Notes: generated by a model not told the origin, from the letters alone. 64,000 nt of DNA from Ktedonospora formicarum (GCF_016587355.1 NZ_BNJF01000002.1:1-64000); one strand, 5' to 3'; positions 9,634-19,429 are shown, numbered from the stretch's first letter. Made by a program: numbers and translations.

Positions 9634-10581
9634 ATGAATGAACCATCAGCTATTTCTCAACAGACACCAACAAGAGCATCCACAAACCAGCTCACCTCTC
9701 CGCTTCTCTATCTCTCCAGCACAGAAGCAGGCTGGGAAGGGCTGGTCGCACAGGCGTTTTATGAGCCATTGGAGTATGAACCAATGGAGCGCGCGGACGT
9801 GGTAACACCCGCCACACAAAATATTTCACTGGTCTTATTTACGGGCGGAACAATGTCCATGGCGCTGCGTTACACACATGGTCCCTGGCAAGAGCTCCAC
9901 CTCCACCATAAAGACTTGATTCTAAGCTCTGACGAAGACACTCCCAGTGAAGCACGCTGGAAGATCCTCTCCTCTGTACCGGCCCGCACCTTTCATTTGC
10001 ACTTGAGTAGGGATCTGCTTGCTCGTACCGCCGAGGAAGTGGCAGACTTCGATCCCACGCACCTCTCTCTGGTCCGACGTACCGGCTTTCACGACCCACT
10101 ACTGAATCAGATCGCTCTTACTCTCTGGCGAGAACTAGAACACCCCTCTCCCGCCGGAAAACTGTATGCGCAAAGCGCGGCTCAACTGCTCGCCGTTCAT
10201 CTCTTGCGCCATTATTCGTCTGAAGGAAAAACCTTCAAAGAACCTTCGCAAAGACTGACGCATCAACAAATGAGGCGGGTGATAGATTTCGCTCAGGACC
10301 ATCTCAGCCAAGACCTCTCGCTTGAGGCACTGGCGAAGCAAGCTGGCTTTAGTGCCTATCACTTTGCTCGCCTGTTCCGCCAGACGACGGGAGAAAGCCC
10401 ACACCAATTTGTGCTGCGCCAGCGGATCGAACGAGCGCAAGGGCTGCTTAAAGAGAGAGATCTGCCTCTTGCTCATGTCGCATTAGAGAGTGGATTTGCA
10501 AACCAGAGTCACCTGAACCAGGTGTTCAAACGCTATCTAGGTCTCACGCCACGAGCCTATAGACAGCATCACTCCATCTGA
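9634..10581 (+). CDS. AraC family transcriptional regulator
   Basis: A 315-residue regulator. The last 100 residues hold the double helix-turn-helix: first helices in LSLEALAKQAGFSAYHFARL, then the conserved signature FANQSHLNQVFKRYLGLTPRAYR. The N-terminal 200 residues form a ligand- or partner-sensing domain without a recognised motif. It stands alone with no divergent partner except transposon sequence; the closest candidate target is the truncated FAD monooxygenase downstream on the other strand. The start ATG 9634 has only a weak ribosome site (GAGAGCG about 14 bp upstream). Confidence 0.88.
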   Translation: MNEPSAISQQTPTRASTNQLTSPLLYLSSTEAGWEGLVAQAFYEPLEYEPMERADVVTPATQNISLVLFTGGTMSMALRYTHGPWQELHLHHKDLILSSDEDTPSEARWKILSSVPARTFHLHLSRDLLARTAEEVADFDPTHLSLVRRTGFHDPLLNQIALTLWRELEHPSPAGKLYAQSAAQLLAVHLLRHYSSEGKTFKEPSQRLTHQQMRRVIDFAQDHLSQDLSLEALAKQAGFSAYHFARLFRQTTGESPHQFVLRQRIERAQGLLKERDLPLAHVALESGFANQSHLNQVFKRYLGLTPRAYRQHHSI

Positions 10582-10698
10582 GCAGATTGTTAACAACACC
10601 GCACGTATCTTCAAGATTTCCTTAGTCATCCTTTCGCTACGGTATCGATTCAGATCATGGCAATCGCCTGCCGCGATGGGGCAAATGCGTCGCTGTAC

Positions 10699-12087
10699 CT
10701 ACCTAGCCACCGTTATTCTCATAAATGCCGGAAGCACCTGCTCCATAATCGCTTCTGGCGAGAGATTATACGCGTCTACTAATTCGTGCAATCTGCGCGA
10801 ATCGTCAGTGCTCGTCTCCTCCTCAAGCAACAGAGTAAGAGTCGAAGCATTAAAAACCTCTTTGGGAGGTACCAGCAAGCCATTCATTAAAGCTAATTTC
10901 GCAACTGTGGGTTGACACGTTTTGAGCGCTGAAGCAGGTGCAACAGGATGCTCAAGCGCGTATTTGAAATAGAGATCAAGATAACAATGAAGCAATTGCA
11001 CCCCTTGAGGCCCCTCTTCTCCTTTATATTCAACACCAGAGCCACGCAGATCATTGAGTGCGCTCAGCCACCAGGCTGAAGTAATCGCGGCTTCTTGCAT
11101 ACGTTGGAGCGTACGACGTTCAAAATCAGGCTGAGGATTACGCTGTTGCTCTAGTAAGGCACCCTCTAATGTTTCTGCCTCAACAGCAGCAACGGTCATT
11201 CCTTGCCCATAGATAGGATCAAAATGGCAGAAAGCATCACCCATGACCAGCAGCCCTGCGGGCCAGCGTTCTACTCGATCATATCGATGGCGTTCACATA
11301 TCGGTACTCGATATCCCCTTGGCGTGGTAAGTGGTTGAGCCTGCTTCAAAGCATCTGCGATCTCTGCCTGCACCAAATGTAGATTTGCTAGTTCTTGCTC
11401 AAATCCATGCACATCTGTCGATGGGAAATGCCCTCCAATGCCAAATAACGTTACCCATACTCTATCGTTTTCAATAGGGAGGATACCCACCCCCATTTTT
11501 CCCTCTTCCTGCATCTCATCGACTACAATCGTGCCCACATCTTCTATTATTTGCTTCGACGCTTTATAAAAACGTGTGCTGTAGCCAATTGAGGAGATAA
11601 CCTGTTCATTTTCAGGTAATTCATATCCAAATGCTTGTAACCATTGCGTAAGCTTAGATGTGCGCCCACTCGCATCAATCACCAACTCCGCCGTAATAGT
11701 GGCATGCTGATCTATCTCGCCACGTGGTCGCAAAGTAATACCTGTAATGGCTGCATTGTCAGTGGAAATTCGCAGGCCAAGTACTTCCTGGCCCTCTAAA
11801 ATGCGCACGCCAGGTAATATCTGAACACGCTGACGGATTGTCTGCTCTAGTAACGCTCTGCTACAAGAAACATCTTTCTCTGGTTGAAAACTCTGAAAAA
11901 CACCCCATTTTTTCACCATTCGAGCAGTTTTTTTAAGGATCGGATAACCACCCACAGACGGCAAGTCGTCGATATATCCTGGAAACAGCCGCTCAAGGAT
12001 CACTTTGCCACGTGGCAAAAGACGATGAACATGGAAAGCCTGTGGAGTACCCACGCGAGCCTCAATAACGAAGACTGGAAGGTGAAA
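10699..12087 (-). pseudogene. FAD-dependent monooxygenase lacking its N-terminal FAD-binding loop
   Basis: Residues after VGTPQAFHVHRLLPRGK match aromatic-ring or halogenase-type flavoprotein monooxygenases. The mid-protein FAD motif is present as GDAFCHFDPIYGQGM, together with the VIDASGR segment. The family normally begins with a GxGxxG Rossmann loop about 45 residues before the PQA..H motif. Here homology can be followed back only to FHLPVFVIEARVG, where a TGA (12088-12090) stops the frame, and none of the three frames upstream contains the loop. The gene is thus 5'-truncated and should not bind FAD properly. A GTG near 12054 could still start translation, but no ribosome site is seen. Confidence 0.75.
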
Positions 12088-12353
12088 TCATCGAACCATG
12101 TCCATATAACTGCAGCTGTTGGAGGTGAGATTTGCATCTTGCGAATGGAAATCCTTGAACTCTATGGGAGAAAATGGAATAACGAAGTAGGCGGGAAAAC
12201 TGGTAGAAATTGATGGTAGGTGATGGCAATTGCCTTTCGTCAGGCGTTTCATACTCGTTCGCGCACTCCCAAATCCCTCGCGTGAGCAGATGCGAGGGAT
12301 TGGGAATGAGCCTGGAAAGCAGCTTGGCGGCTTCGCGCTGTTGTTCGGTCTTT
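12088..12353. other. Region between the truncated monooxygenase and tetR
   Basis: Open minus-strand frames exist but none resembles a Rossmann fold or another family. The sequence probably replaced the lost 5' end of the monooxygenase gene. Confidence 0.4.
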
Positions 12354-12926
12354 TTATCCCCAAGGACCGAGGGCGACTTTGAGTTCGTCAAGTGACTCTC
12401 GGAGAAGCTCTGACAACGTTCGCCAGCCTGGTTCACTGATCCAGCGGACGTATGCAACCTTCGAGACCGCGCATCCTGTTTCAGCGATCAAACTTGCGGT
12501 TGGGTCGGTGACCCCGCGTTGCCGCAACGCTTCGGCTATGGCACAAGCCAGTGACGCCAACTTCAGTGACTCACGTTCTTGCAGTTCTGCATTTGCAGCA
12601 ATAACCGCCTGTCGCTGCCGCAGGAGTTCTCGACGCTCCTGGGGAAAGGTTGCTGCCATGGCATCGAATGCGGCAACCACCATAGTGATTGGGGCAACTC
12701 GATCAGGCTGGCTGGCGATTGTATTGACAACCAGCTCTTGCAACATGGCCTGGCCCCAAAATAAGACCTCGCGCTTGTCAGCGAAGTAACGGAAGAAGGT
12801 GCGCTCGGTGAGGCCAACCCGTTCAGCGATCTGCGCTACCGTTGTCTGCTCAAAACCACGTTCCCGGTACAGGTCCAGTGCAGCCTGCTCAAGTCGCCCC
12901 CTGGCATTGGGTTCCCATCGGCTCAT
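12354..12926 (-). CDS. TetR family transcriptional regulator
   Basis: A 190-residue TetR protein. The N-terminal DNA-binding domain is clear: LEQAALDLYRERGFEQTTVA, then IAERVGLTERTFFRYFADKR with the expected F-F-R-Y-F end of the recognition helix. The C-terminal domain is helical and binds an unknown ligand. ATG 12926 was chosen because GGGAG lies about 12 bp upstream; an open extension to 13007 would run through the promoter palindrome. It is divergent from a Gfo/Idh/MocA oxidoreductase and separated by a 60-bp inverted-repeat region, so it very likely represses both itself and that gene. Confidence 0.9.
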   Translation of the reverse strand: MSRWEPNARGRLEQAALDLYRERGFEQTTVAQIAERVGLTERTFFRYFADKREVLFWGQAMLQELVVNTIASQPDRVAPITMVVAAFDAMAATFPQERRELLRQRQAVIAANAELQERESLKLASLACAIAEALRQRGVTDPTASLIAETGCAVSKVAYVRWISEPGWRTLSELLRESLDELKVALGPWG

Positions 12927-12944
12927 ATGTTCAACGCTCCCTTC

Positions 12945-13004
12945 ATGACAGTGATTGACATCACTATCATTCGATATTATACTAGTGATGTCAATCACTG
13001 TCAT
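12945..13004. promoter_or_regulatory. Divergent promoter inside a perfect 22-bp inverted repeat
   Basis: Arms 12945-12966 and 12983-13004 are perfectly complementary and separated by 16 bp. Each arm contains GTGATTGACATCAC, itself a TetR-type dyad (GTGAT-4-ATCAC). A consensus promoter for the rightward gene lies within: TTGACA at 12955-12960, a 17-bp spacer and TATACT at 12978-12983. Repressor bound to the arms would cover the -35 and -10 boxes. Confidence 0.8.
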
Positions 13005-13075
13005 CACTTATGACCTTTTCCCTATTAGAAAGCAAAAAACATCTGTAAGGCACAAGCAGAACAGGAGAGCCACAT

Positions 13076-14095
13076 ATGGAGACTGTGCGCATAGGTGTTC
13101 TCGGCGCTGCGAACATCGTTCCAGCAGCGCTGATTAAGCCAGCTCAGCAGGTTGCCGAAGTCACAGTGACAGCGATCGCTGCACGTGACATCACACGTGC
13201 GCAGGCATTCGCAAAAAAACATCAGATTCCCCACGTCTTTGTTAGCTATGAGGAACTGCTGAACGATCCCAACATTGATGCAGTCTATATTCCACTCCCT
13301 AATAGCCTGCATGGACGCTGGACGATACGAGCACTGGAGGCTGGTAAACATGTACTCTGCGAAAAGCCATTTGCCTCCAACGCCGTAGAGGCTGAACGTA
13401 TGGCTCAGGCTGGGCAGCAGAGTGGGCTGATCTTGATGGAAGCTTTCCATTACCGTTACCACCCGCTCGCAGCTCGTATGAAGGAGATCGTTAGCAGTGG
13501 AGAGTTAGGCACTCTTCGTCGTATTGAAGCATCACTTTGTTTTCCCCTCTTTTCTCGTAACGATATTCGCTATAACCTCGCACTAGGAGGCGGAGCCACT
13601 ATGGACGCGGGCTCCTATCCCATCAATCTCTTACGCTTCTTGAGCGGGGAGGAACCAGAAGTTGTGCAGGCAACGGCAAAGCTGGCTTCCCCAGGCGTTG
13701 ATCGCCGCATGGACGCCGAGCTGCGCTTCCCCAGCGGGATCACAGGCCATATCAGGGCCTCGATATTCTCCAGCGATCTCTTGCGCATCAGTGCACGCAT
13801 CACTGGTGATCAGGGTCACATGAGCGTACTGAACTATATTGCACCGCAAGCCTACCACCGCCTGACCGTGAAGACCGCCAGAGAGCACCGGACAGAACAT
13901 GTGGCAGGAGACGCCAGCTATACATATCAACTACGAGCCTTTGCCCAGGCCATCAACGATGGTACACCAGTACTGACCAACGCCAACGATGCGATTGCCA
14001 ATATGCAGGTGATCGACGCAATATATCGCAAAGCAGGGCTACAGCCGCGCATGAGTGCAGAAGATAGTCCCCAGCCCACTCCAATAGCAAATTGA
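13076..14095 (+). CDS. Gfo/Idh/MocA family oxidoreductase
   Basis: A 339-residue NAD(P)-dependent dehydrogenase of normal family length. The N-terminal Rossmann domain begins VRIGVLGAANI and holds the family's catalytic lysine in HVLCEKPFASN. The C-terminal alpha/beta domain contains GGGATMDAGSYPINLLRFL, a conserved segment of the family with the D..Y/H active-site helix. Substrates are usually sugars, inositols or trans-dihydrodiols; GATMDAGSYPI resembles the dihydrodiol dehydrogenase branch. ATG 13076 follows AGGAGAG. It is transcribed divergently from tetR through a shared operator and ends just before a transposon relic. Confidence 0.87.
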   Translation: METVRIGVLGAANIVPAALIKPAQQVAEVTVTAIAARDITRAQAFAKKHQIPHVFVSYEELLNDPNIDAVYIPLPNSLHGRWTIRALEAGKHVLCEKPFASNAVEAERMAQAGQQSGLILMEAFHYRYHPLAARMKEIVSSGELGTLRRIEASLCFPLFSRNDIRYNLALGGGATMDAGSYPINLLRFLSGEEPEVVQATAKLASPGVDRRMDAELRFPSGITGHIRASIFSSDLLRISARITGDQGHMSVLNYIAPQAYHRLTVKTAREHRTEHVAGDASYTYQLRAFAQAINDGTPVLTNANDAIANMQVIDAIYRKAGLQPRMSAEDSPQPTPIAN

Positions 14096-14195
14096 CATGC
14101 TCCCCATACCTGGAGGACAAGGGATTCCTTGAATCACCTCGAGATTTCCTGCTTCGCTGAGGCTTGCCTGAACGAGACGAACCCTTTTCAGGTTT
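14096..14195 (-). mobile_element. Relic of a TnpB transposon right end
   Basis: This 100-bp stretch matches, at roughly three bases in four, the right end of the intact TnpB element at 49018-49120. Shared blocks include AATTGACAT at the outer edge, TCACCTCGAG, TTTCCTGCTTCGC, GGCTTGCC and GAACGAGACG. It contains only the last codons and terminal hairpin of the element, with no transposase body. It lies at the 5' break of the MDR pseudogene, so the insertion or its imprecise loss probably truncated that gene. Confidence 0.7.
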
Positions 14196-14200
14196 TATAG

Positions 14201-14697
14201 ATGAGTTCGATACGTGTAGTAGTCGTTGACCCATCCGTGACTGGTCGATTACTGAACAAGCGCGTGTTAATTACTGGCTCCACTGGTGGGGTAGGACTCT
14301 TCGCGTATCAACTCTCCAGGCTCAGTGGTACCTATATCACCGGTACTGCTCGCCAGGCTCGCCACGAGGCATTAGTACACGAAGTGGGAGCCAATGAGGT
14401 GATCGTTGGGGATAGGCTTGCGCCGGCGCAAGCCTATGGCCCTTATCATCTGGTTATCGAATCGCTTGGTGGGAAAGCACTTGCCACCAGGCTCTCTCTG
14501 CTAACACCGGGAGCATCTGTGTTACGATAGGCTAGTCAGCAGCAGCAGAGGCCATAATAGATGTCATGAATCTCGTTCGTGCTGGAAGAACAACCCTCTA
14601 CGGGCTGAATAGCGGTACAGAATTAGAGAGTCATATGCTATCTGAATATCTCGCCAGGCCCGTGCAATTGGTGGCCAGGCGGCAACTGAGCATAAAA
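14201..14697 (+). pseudogene. Zinc-type alcohol dehydrogenase / quinone oxidoreductase (MDR) remnant
   Basis: The first frame (to 14530) carries the cofactor domain of an MDR enzyme: NKRVLITGSTGGVGLFAYQL with the GxGGVG-like loop, then GANEVIVGD and YHLVIESLGG. A frame change and a stop near 14522-14535 follow. A second frame continues with AIIDVMNLVRAGRTTLYGL and SEYLARPVQLVA, as expected of the C-terminus. The N-terminal catalytic domain (about 140 residues) is absent; a transposon relic lies in its place. The gene is clearly dead. Confidence 0.75.
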
Positions 14698-14700
14698 ATG

Positions 14701-17259
14701 CTACTCTTTTTCGACTCTATGATTGTCAACAAGAACGCTGTACCACGCATCCACTTCTTGAGTCAGATGGTGATCCACTTGGATGAGATTGGCCTTGCTT
14801 TCCTGAACCAGGCTTTGAACTTCACAGAGTTGCCCATCTTGCTCAGCAATTTGGGCAAACCCAAAGAGTGCTAACCCTAGTAACATAGGTGCCCCAATGA
14901 CCTGAGCACGCTGGTGCATCTCAGTAAAGATCTCCTTGGCTTTCGTCGTTTGCCGTTGTTTGAGGGCAAGAAAACCAACCTCTCCGAGTGTTTCCCCAAT
15001 CAACCATTGGTGTCCGATCTGGCGCGCGATCTCTAGACTCTCCTGCAAGTATTGTTCCGCTTGAGTAAGGCGGTTCTGATGGCGCAACATCATGCCGAGA
15101 TTCTGGAGGACCGAGCTGATTCGCATCTGATGGCCTATCTCTCGAGCGAGTTGCAAGCTTTCATAAGAGAATCGAATGGCCTCATCCTGCCGCTCTTCAT
15201 ACCAGGCGAGCATACCCAGATTCATCAATAGTGCGCTCTCACGCTGCTGATCACCCAACTCGCGTGCACACGCTAACCCTTCCTCATAATGTACTACAGC
15301 CTGGGCATAGTGACCATAACGCACTGCCTGAGATCCCAGATTTTGTAGCAGCGCACTTATCATCTTTTTATTTTGCGTCTGGCGGGCTATAGCTAGCCCT
15401 CGGGTATAGAAAGAGAGCGCTTCTGTGCTCTTCCCAAGAGTATCAGCCAGTTCGCCAAGATACTGAAAGACGAGGCTGAGAGAAGCCTTATCATCGAACC
15501 CCTTCAGTGCCTGCAAACCTTCCAGCAGATAGCGCTCCGCCTGGCCGCTTATATCTGTTTCGCCCAACGCTCCACCAACGAGCACCAGCAACTCCCCTAG
15601 AAGTTGCTGATGTTGGAGTTCTCGAGCCAATTCGAGTCCCTCAAAATAGGCGTGCTGCGCGTGCTGCACCTCGCCACGAAGTGTCGCCACGTTGCCGCTG
15701 AAAAGCCAGATGCGTACCAATCCCTCGCGATCTTGGAGCGCCATCGCCGCCTGCTGCCCCCATTGCACCAGGGTTTGAGCCAGAGAGTAGAGCCTCCTCT
15801 GCTCGACGAATGGCTGCAGGGCCAGAATTCCTCGCAGCAAAAGTGAATAGCGATGCTGGACACAGGCTCGCTCCAAGGCATAGATGATCAAGGGGAGATC
15901 TTGGTTCAAAACATGGAAATCCTGAGCGTATGTCTCTACAAAAGTCACAAAAAAGATGGTGAAGCGTTCCTCTACTGCAGAATCAGGCTCCTGGAGCTGA
16001 GTATAATCGAGAATGGTCTGATGGACCCGATAACGGTCCTCCTGGCAAACCTCAACCAAGCCGCTATCAACCAGCACATCAAAGGTCTCTGCAGGAACGT
16101 TGCAGATCGCAAGAGCAGCCTCTTCAGAAAAACTATGTGAAGTCGGTGCCATAACGGATAGAGCAAAGAGCGCCCGTTGAGCAGGGAGAGGAAGCTGCTG
16201 GACACTCACATCAATTGCCAGACGCAAGGAGCGCTCAGTACCCAGCAGAGAACCTGGTTGGGAATCTCCTACAGCTTTTGGGATGGCAACCTGAAATCGA
16301 GCTTGCAAATCTTGATGAAGTTGCTGAAGCGTGCGTAACAGGCGGCGTGAAGAGCTATAGAGCGATTGAGTATGCATAAAACGTCCCAGGAGCGTGAGGG
16401 CGAGCGGAAGGCCACCACATGAGCGAACAAGTGCTTCTAGCTCTTGTGGATAACATTGAGATACTTGAGGAGCAAGGTGGGAAAGGAGATCGTGGCTCGC
16501 GGCATCAGAAAGGGGCAGAAGTGACGTCACAGAACTTGGGGCAATAGTATAGGCGAGTAAAGGGGAGCGTGTTGTGACCACATAGCGACAGCGATTTCCT
16601 CCCACTTGCAAGGCGACGACGTCGGACACATTCCAGGTATCGTCCAAAATAAACAACATCTGGCGTGTATGCATGCGTTGATGTACCCAACGAGCTACTG
16701 TTTCAGGGCTCGTGACGGTTTGGGCTTCAGAAGGAGTAATCCCCAAGAGCGTTGCCCACTCACTCATAGTTTCCATGAGCGATGGGGTAGGTCCCAGGTC
16801 AACCCATATGACCCCATCACAAAATTGCTTCTGGATTAGAGGATGGTGTGCGAGGGCAATCGCCAGGGATGTTTTGCCTACACCAGGCAGGCCAGTTATC
16901 ACTTGTATGCTTTCTGGGTTGATACACAGATCCTGAATAAGCTGTACGAGGCATTCTTCCCGACCAGTAAAATAGGGATTGCTACTATAGGGAATGACCC
17001 AACACGGAATATCTGAAGGAGGAGCAATTGGCAGATCCTGGGCATGATCTTTAGGCTCTGAGAACAACCCCAGTTCATGTGCATTTTTGCAGAAGAGTTC
17101 GCAAAGCTTAGTGCGAAAATATGGACCAGGTGTAGTAATGCCTGCTTCCCAGCGACTGACGTTCGGTCGAGTTGTACCAAGGCGATCAGCAACCTCTTGC
17201 TGGGACCACTGCCGCATTTTTCGTTCCTCAATGAGACGCGTTCTTGCAGATTGCTTCAC
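14701..17259 (-). CDS. XRE-NB-ARC-TPR regulator (STAND ATPase)
   Basis: An 852-residue STAND protein. Residues 10-60 form an XRE helix-turn-helix (WSQQEVADRLGTTRPNVSRW). The NB-ARC ATPase follows: the FTGRE entry motif (97-101), Walker A GLPGVGKTS (123-131), Walker B MLFILDD (201-207), sensor TTRS and the GGLPLAL motif. The C-terminal third is tetratricopeptide repeats rich in GDQQRESALLMNLGMLAWYE-like units. Such proteins are thought to be switched by ligand binding to the TPR, then ATP-driven oligomerisation; here the output is DNA binding. Unlike defence-type Avs proteins it has no effector nuclease. It is monocistronic. Confidence 0.88.
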   Translation of the reverse strand: MKQSARTRLIEERKMRQWSQQEVADRLGTTRPNVSRWEAGITTPGPYFRTKLCELFCKNAHELGLFSEPKDHAQDLPIAPPSDIPCWVIPYSSNPYFTGREECLVQLIQDLCINPESIQVITGLPGVGKTSLAIALAHHPLIQKQFCDGVIWVDLGPTPSLMETMSEWATLLGITPSEAQTVTSPETVARWVHQRMHTRQMLFILDDTWNVSDVVALQVGGNRCRYVVTTRSPLLAYTIAPSSVTSLLPLSDAASHDLLSHLAPQVSQCYPQELEALVRSCGGLPLALTLLGRFMHTQSLYSSSRRLLRTLQQLHQDLQARFQVAIPKAVGDSQPGSLLGTERSLRLAIDVSVQQLPLPAQRALFALSVMAPTSHSFSEEAALAICNVPAETFDVLVDSGLVEVCQEDRYRVHQTILDYTQLQEPDSAVEERFTIFFVTFVETYAQDFHVLNQDLPLIIYALERACVQHRYSLLLRGILALQPFVEQRRLYSLAQTLVQWGQQAAMALQDREGLVRIWLFSGNVATLRGEVQHAQHAYFEGLELARELQHQQLLGELLVLVGGALGETDISGQAERYLLEGLQALKGFDDKASLSLVFQYLGELADTLGKSTEALSFYTRGLAIARQTQNKKMISALLQNLGSQAVRYGHYAQAVVHYEEGLACARELGDQQRESALLMNLGMLAWYEERQDEAIRFSYESLQLAREIGHQMRISSVLQNLGMMLRHQNRLTQAEQYLQESLEIARQIGHQWLIGETLGEVGFLALKQRQTTKAKEIFTEMHQRAQVIGAPMLLGLALFGFAQIAEQDGQLCEVQSLVQESKANLIQVDHHLTQEVDAWYSVLVDNHRVEKE

Positions 17260-17807
17260 GGAATGTTCTTCCTCTCCAACTTAAAGAGAGTTCACCAAAA
17301 TGATACGAATGATACACTCTTTGAAACATATGCTACCCCTTTTGCGCTCATTAATCAAGCATACTTGAGATAGAACAGATGCCAATTAAAAGACGCTCAA
17401 AGAGGAAGATATCTCATTCTGTGAGATGTGCTTCCGAGAGAATCGAGGGTGACCTAACCTCTCCCGAAAACGCTCTTCGTTTTCCCGCAGAGTCCTGAGA
17501 TTGGCACATTATTTACTGCCAAAGGAAGGAGGGATGAAGAAATAGAAAGAAGAAAATCATGTGCCTAGCTAAATAAGTACTTTTCCTGGTAAAAAAATAC
17601 TTATTGAATTCTTGCATATTTTTCGCGCAAAATCTATTTATAAGGAAAGGCGTGGAACAGCCACCAGATTGGGCTTGTTCAAACCCCTTTCCAGGGTCTT
17701 ATTGCCCGGCGAGCAGATTCACTGAAAATGCAATAAGGCCAGAACTCAGGGAAGAGGCGCCAACAATTCTGTTGTTCGGTTAGCACTTTGAAAGGATAGC
17801 TATTCCT
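17260..17807. other. AT-rich intergenic region with a candidate promoter
   Basis: A 550-bp gap without a gene. A weak promoter candidate, TTGCAT (17612-17617), 17 bp, TATTTA (17635-17640), lies 168 bp before the secreted-protein gene and would leave a long leader. The stretch around 17540-17645 is markedly AT-rich. Confidence 0.35.
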
Positions 17808-18260
17808 ATGTTTGGAATGGATGCCAGAAAGAGAAGCATCGCTCGGATTTCGCTCTTTTTTGCGGTCTGTGGACTGCTCGGTTTTGCCCTCACCTTTGTC
17901 TCTACCCCAACAGCACGTGCAGCATCGCACAGTGGTGTCTGTATTGAGAGAACTTTAGCGTCCAATAAGGTTTACGATTCATATGGTCACCTTCAGGGTG
18001 TTCTCATTCTTGCCAACAATACCTGTGGTGATGAAACATTGGCTCAGTTTCAGGGAAACACAAATACATGGAAGACAATCGATGTTTACGTTGAGTATAC
18101 CAACAAGTATGGTTACCTGCATAACGGTTATGGGTATTCACCGAACATCATAGCCAATTCACCATCGTATTTTGGATACGATTGTTACTATGCAGAGATT
18201 GCTTTAGTCGACAATAAAGGTAATTGGAACTGGTATGGCACCTCAAATGCCTGTGCATGA
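17808..18260 (+). CDS. Secreted protein of unknown function
   Basis: A 150-residue protein with a clear signal peptide: a basic start (MDARKRSIAR), a hydrophobic core (ISLFFAVCGLLGFALTFV) and a likely cleavage after ARA-A near residue 39. The mature 110 residues are rich in Tyr, Asn and Gly and contain four cysteines (CIE, CGD, CYY, CA at the C-terminus), compatible with two disulfides outside the cell. No family was recognised. AAAGGATAG precedes the start. No operon partner. It may be an exported, spore- or surface-associated protein, but nothing in the sequence proves that. Confidence 0.7.
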   Translation: MFGMDARKRSIARISLFFAVCGLLGFALTFVSTPTARAASHSGVCIERTLASNKVYDSYGHLQGVLILANNTCGDETLAQFQGNTNTWKTIDVYVEYTNKYGYLHNGYGYSPNIIANSPSYFGYDCYYAEIALVDNKGNWNWYGTSNACA

Positions 18261-18338
18261 GGAAAATATTTGGGTCACCCTGAAGTCTTGGAAGTCAAAA
18301 CCCAAGAAATAAGCAGGAGTCCATTGAACGGCCATACT

Positions 18339-18397
18339 ACAATCATACAAGCACTGAGGAGCCCAATGGCCTGACTCCCCAGCGCTTGTATGATTGT
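18339..18397. repeat. Inverted repeat downstream of the secreted-protein gene
   Basis: ACAATCATACAAGC (18339-18352) and GCTTGTATGATTGT (18384-18397) match perfectly over 14 bp, and pairing continues with mismatches inward to about 18361/18375. There is no T run, so it may be a small mobile hairpin rather than a classical terminator. No other gene lies in 18261-18499. Confidence 0.55.
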
Positions 18398-18499
18398 GAT
18401 CTCTCAACACAGCATCTTTGCTACAACCGCACTCCTCTTAGCTCTTCGGCGATGGCACCAAGATCCAGAGGATGCACGCCTGCTCTCTTTTCTTGCCCC

Positions 18500-18987
18500 T
18501 CACACTTTCTCTTGATCGGTGATGAAAGCAAAAATTTGTGCTGGTGTTAAAGAAGCATCGATACATGGAATTCCACGGTTTCTGGCTTCCGTTTCTTGCC
18601 ACTGGCCCATAGAACCTCGTTCATCAGATTTTTCCGGGACGAATGCATCAGCCGTTCTTTTTGAAGATTTGCTTCAACCTGTAGGAAATAGACTTTCTCG
18701 AAGAGATCAAACATCGCAGTGACATTCCCTGATCCTCCAAAAAGATACACATCAGGATATTGAGCTAAAAAAGTTTTTAAAAACGTCCTACTCCAAAGGA
18801 AAGAATAATGCTTCGTGAATACCTCTTCCGCACTTTTGGGAGAAGCCACTTTCTTTCCATCTCGATCATACCAGGAAGATAACCCATCTATCTCATCAGC
18901 GTCAAAAGCGTTGATACCTGACTTTCTGAGTGCAGATGAGACATAGGTTTTTCCAGCTCCTGCAGGGCCAAAAATCAATACTTTCAT
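18500..18987 (-). pseudogene. Small P-loop nucleotide kinase-like protein, frameshifted near the C-terminus
   Basis: The protein starts MKVLIFGPAGAGKTYVSSAL, a Walker A motif of the adenylate-kinase fold, followed by FDADEIDGLSSWYDRDG and a Walker B-like DVYLFGG. The frame ends prematurely at 18547, but in the next frame the sequence EARNRGIPCIDASLTPAQIF continues to a TGA at 18500-18502, the usual end of this family. One added base in a GG/CC pair near 18581 would restore a protein of about 162 residues. Substrate unknown. Without correction the product loses its last 30 or so residues. Confidence 0.65.
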
Positions 18988-19429
18988 GACCTCATTGTAT
19001 CATCTCACTTCACAGTGAGTGAACCAAGCATAGGGGAATGAAGTGCAATAGCTATCATTTCATCTAACGCATCTCATCTAACAAAGCTTGAAGAGATACG
19101 CTTCCACACTTACGTTGCCCTGATACACCATACTTTTATCTCATGCTTATAATGTTATATAAGGTAGGCTGTATCTGAAGCGAGGATGCTATCTACCCCA
19201 AAAAAACATTCGTTTGTTGGAAAATAGCTTTGCTTCTGTGGTCAACAGGGCTTTTTGTGGTAGGCATCGTGACTGGGACAAAGACTAGAAAAGTGGTAGT
19301 AGGGGTGCCAATTTCTTCTGGCGCGAAAAGGATACAACAGACCATTTCATTTCAGGTGTTGGTTTGCTTCATATCCAACACCTGAAATCAGATGTTCCAT
19401 CGCTAAGACATCGAAGCTCTCAGAGGCCT
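18988..19429. other. Gap with a 14-bp hairpin
   Basis: No gene seen. ATTTCAGGTGTTGG (19349-19362) and CCAACACCTGAAAT (19375-19388) pair perfectly around a 12-nt loop. The hairpin lies 40 bp beyond the stop codon of the minus-strand hydrolase and may end its transcript, although a T run is missing. Confidence 0.5.

Noticed and set aside
17808..18260. Assignment of the secreted protein to DUF2690 or another cysteine-rich family
   Set aside because: The cysteine spacing and motifs do not match what I recall of those families.
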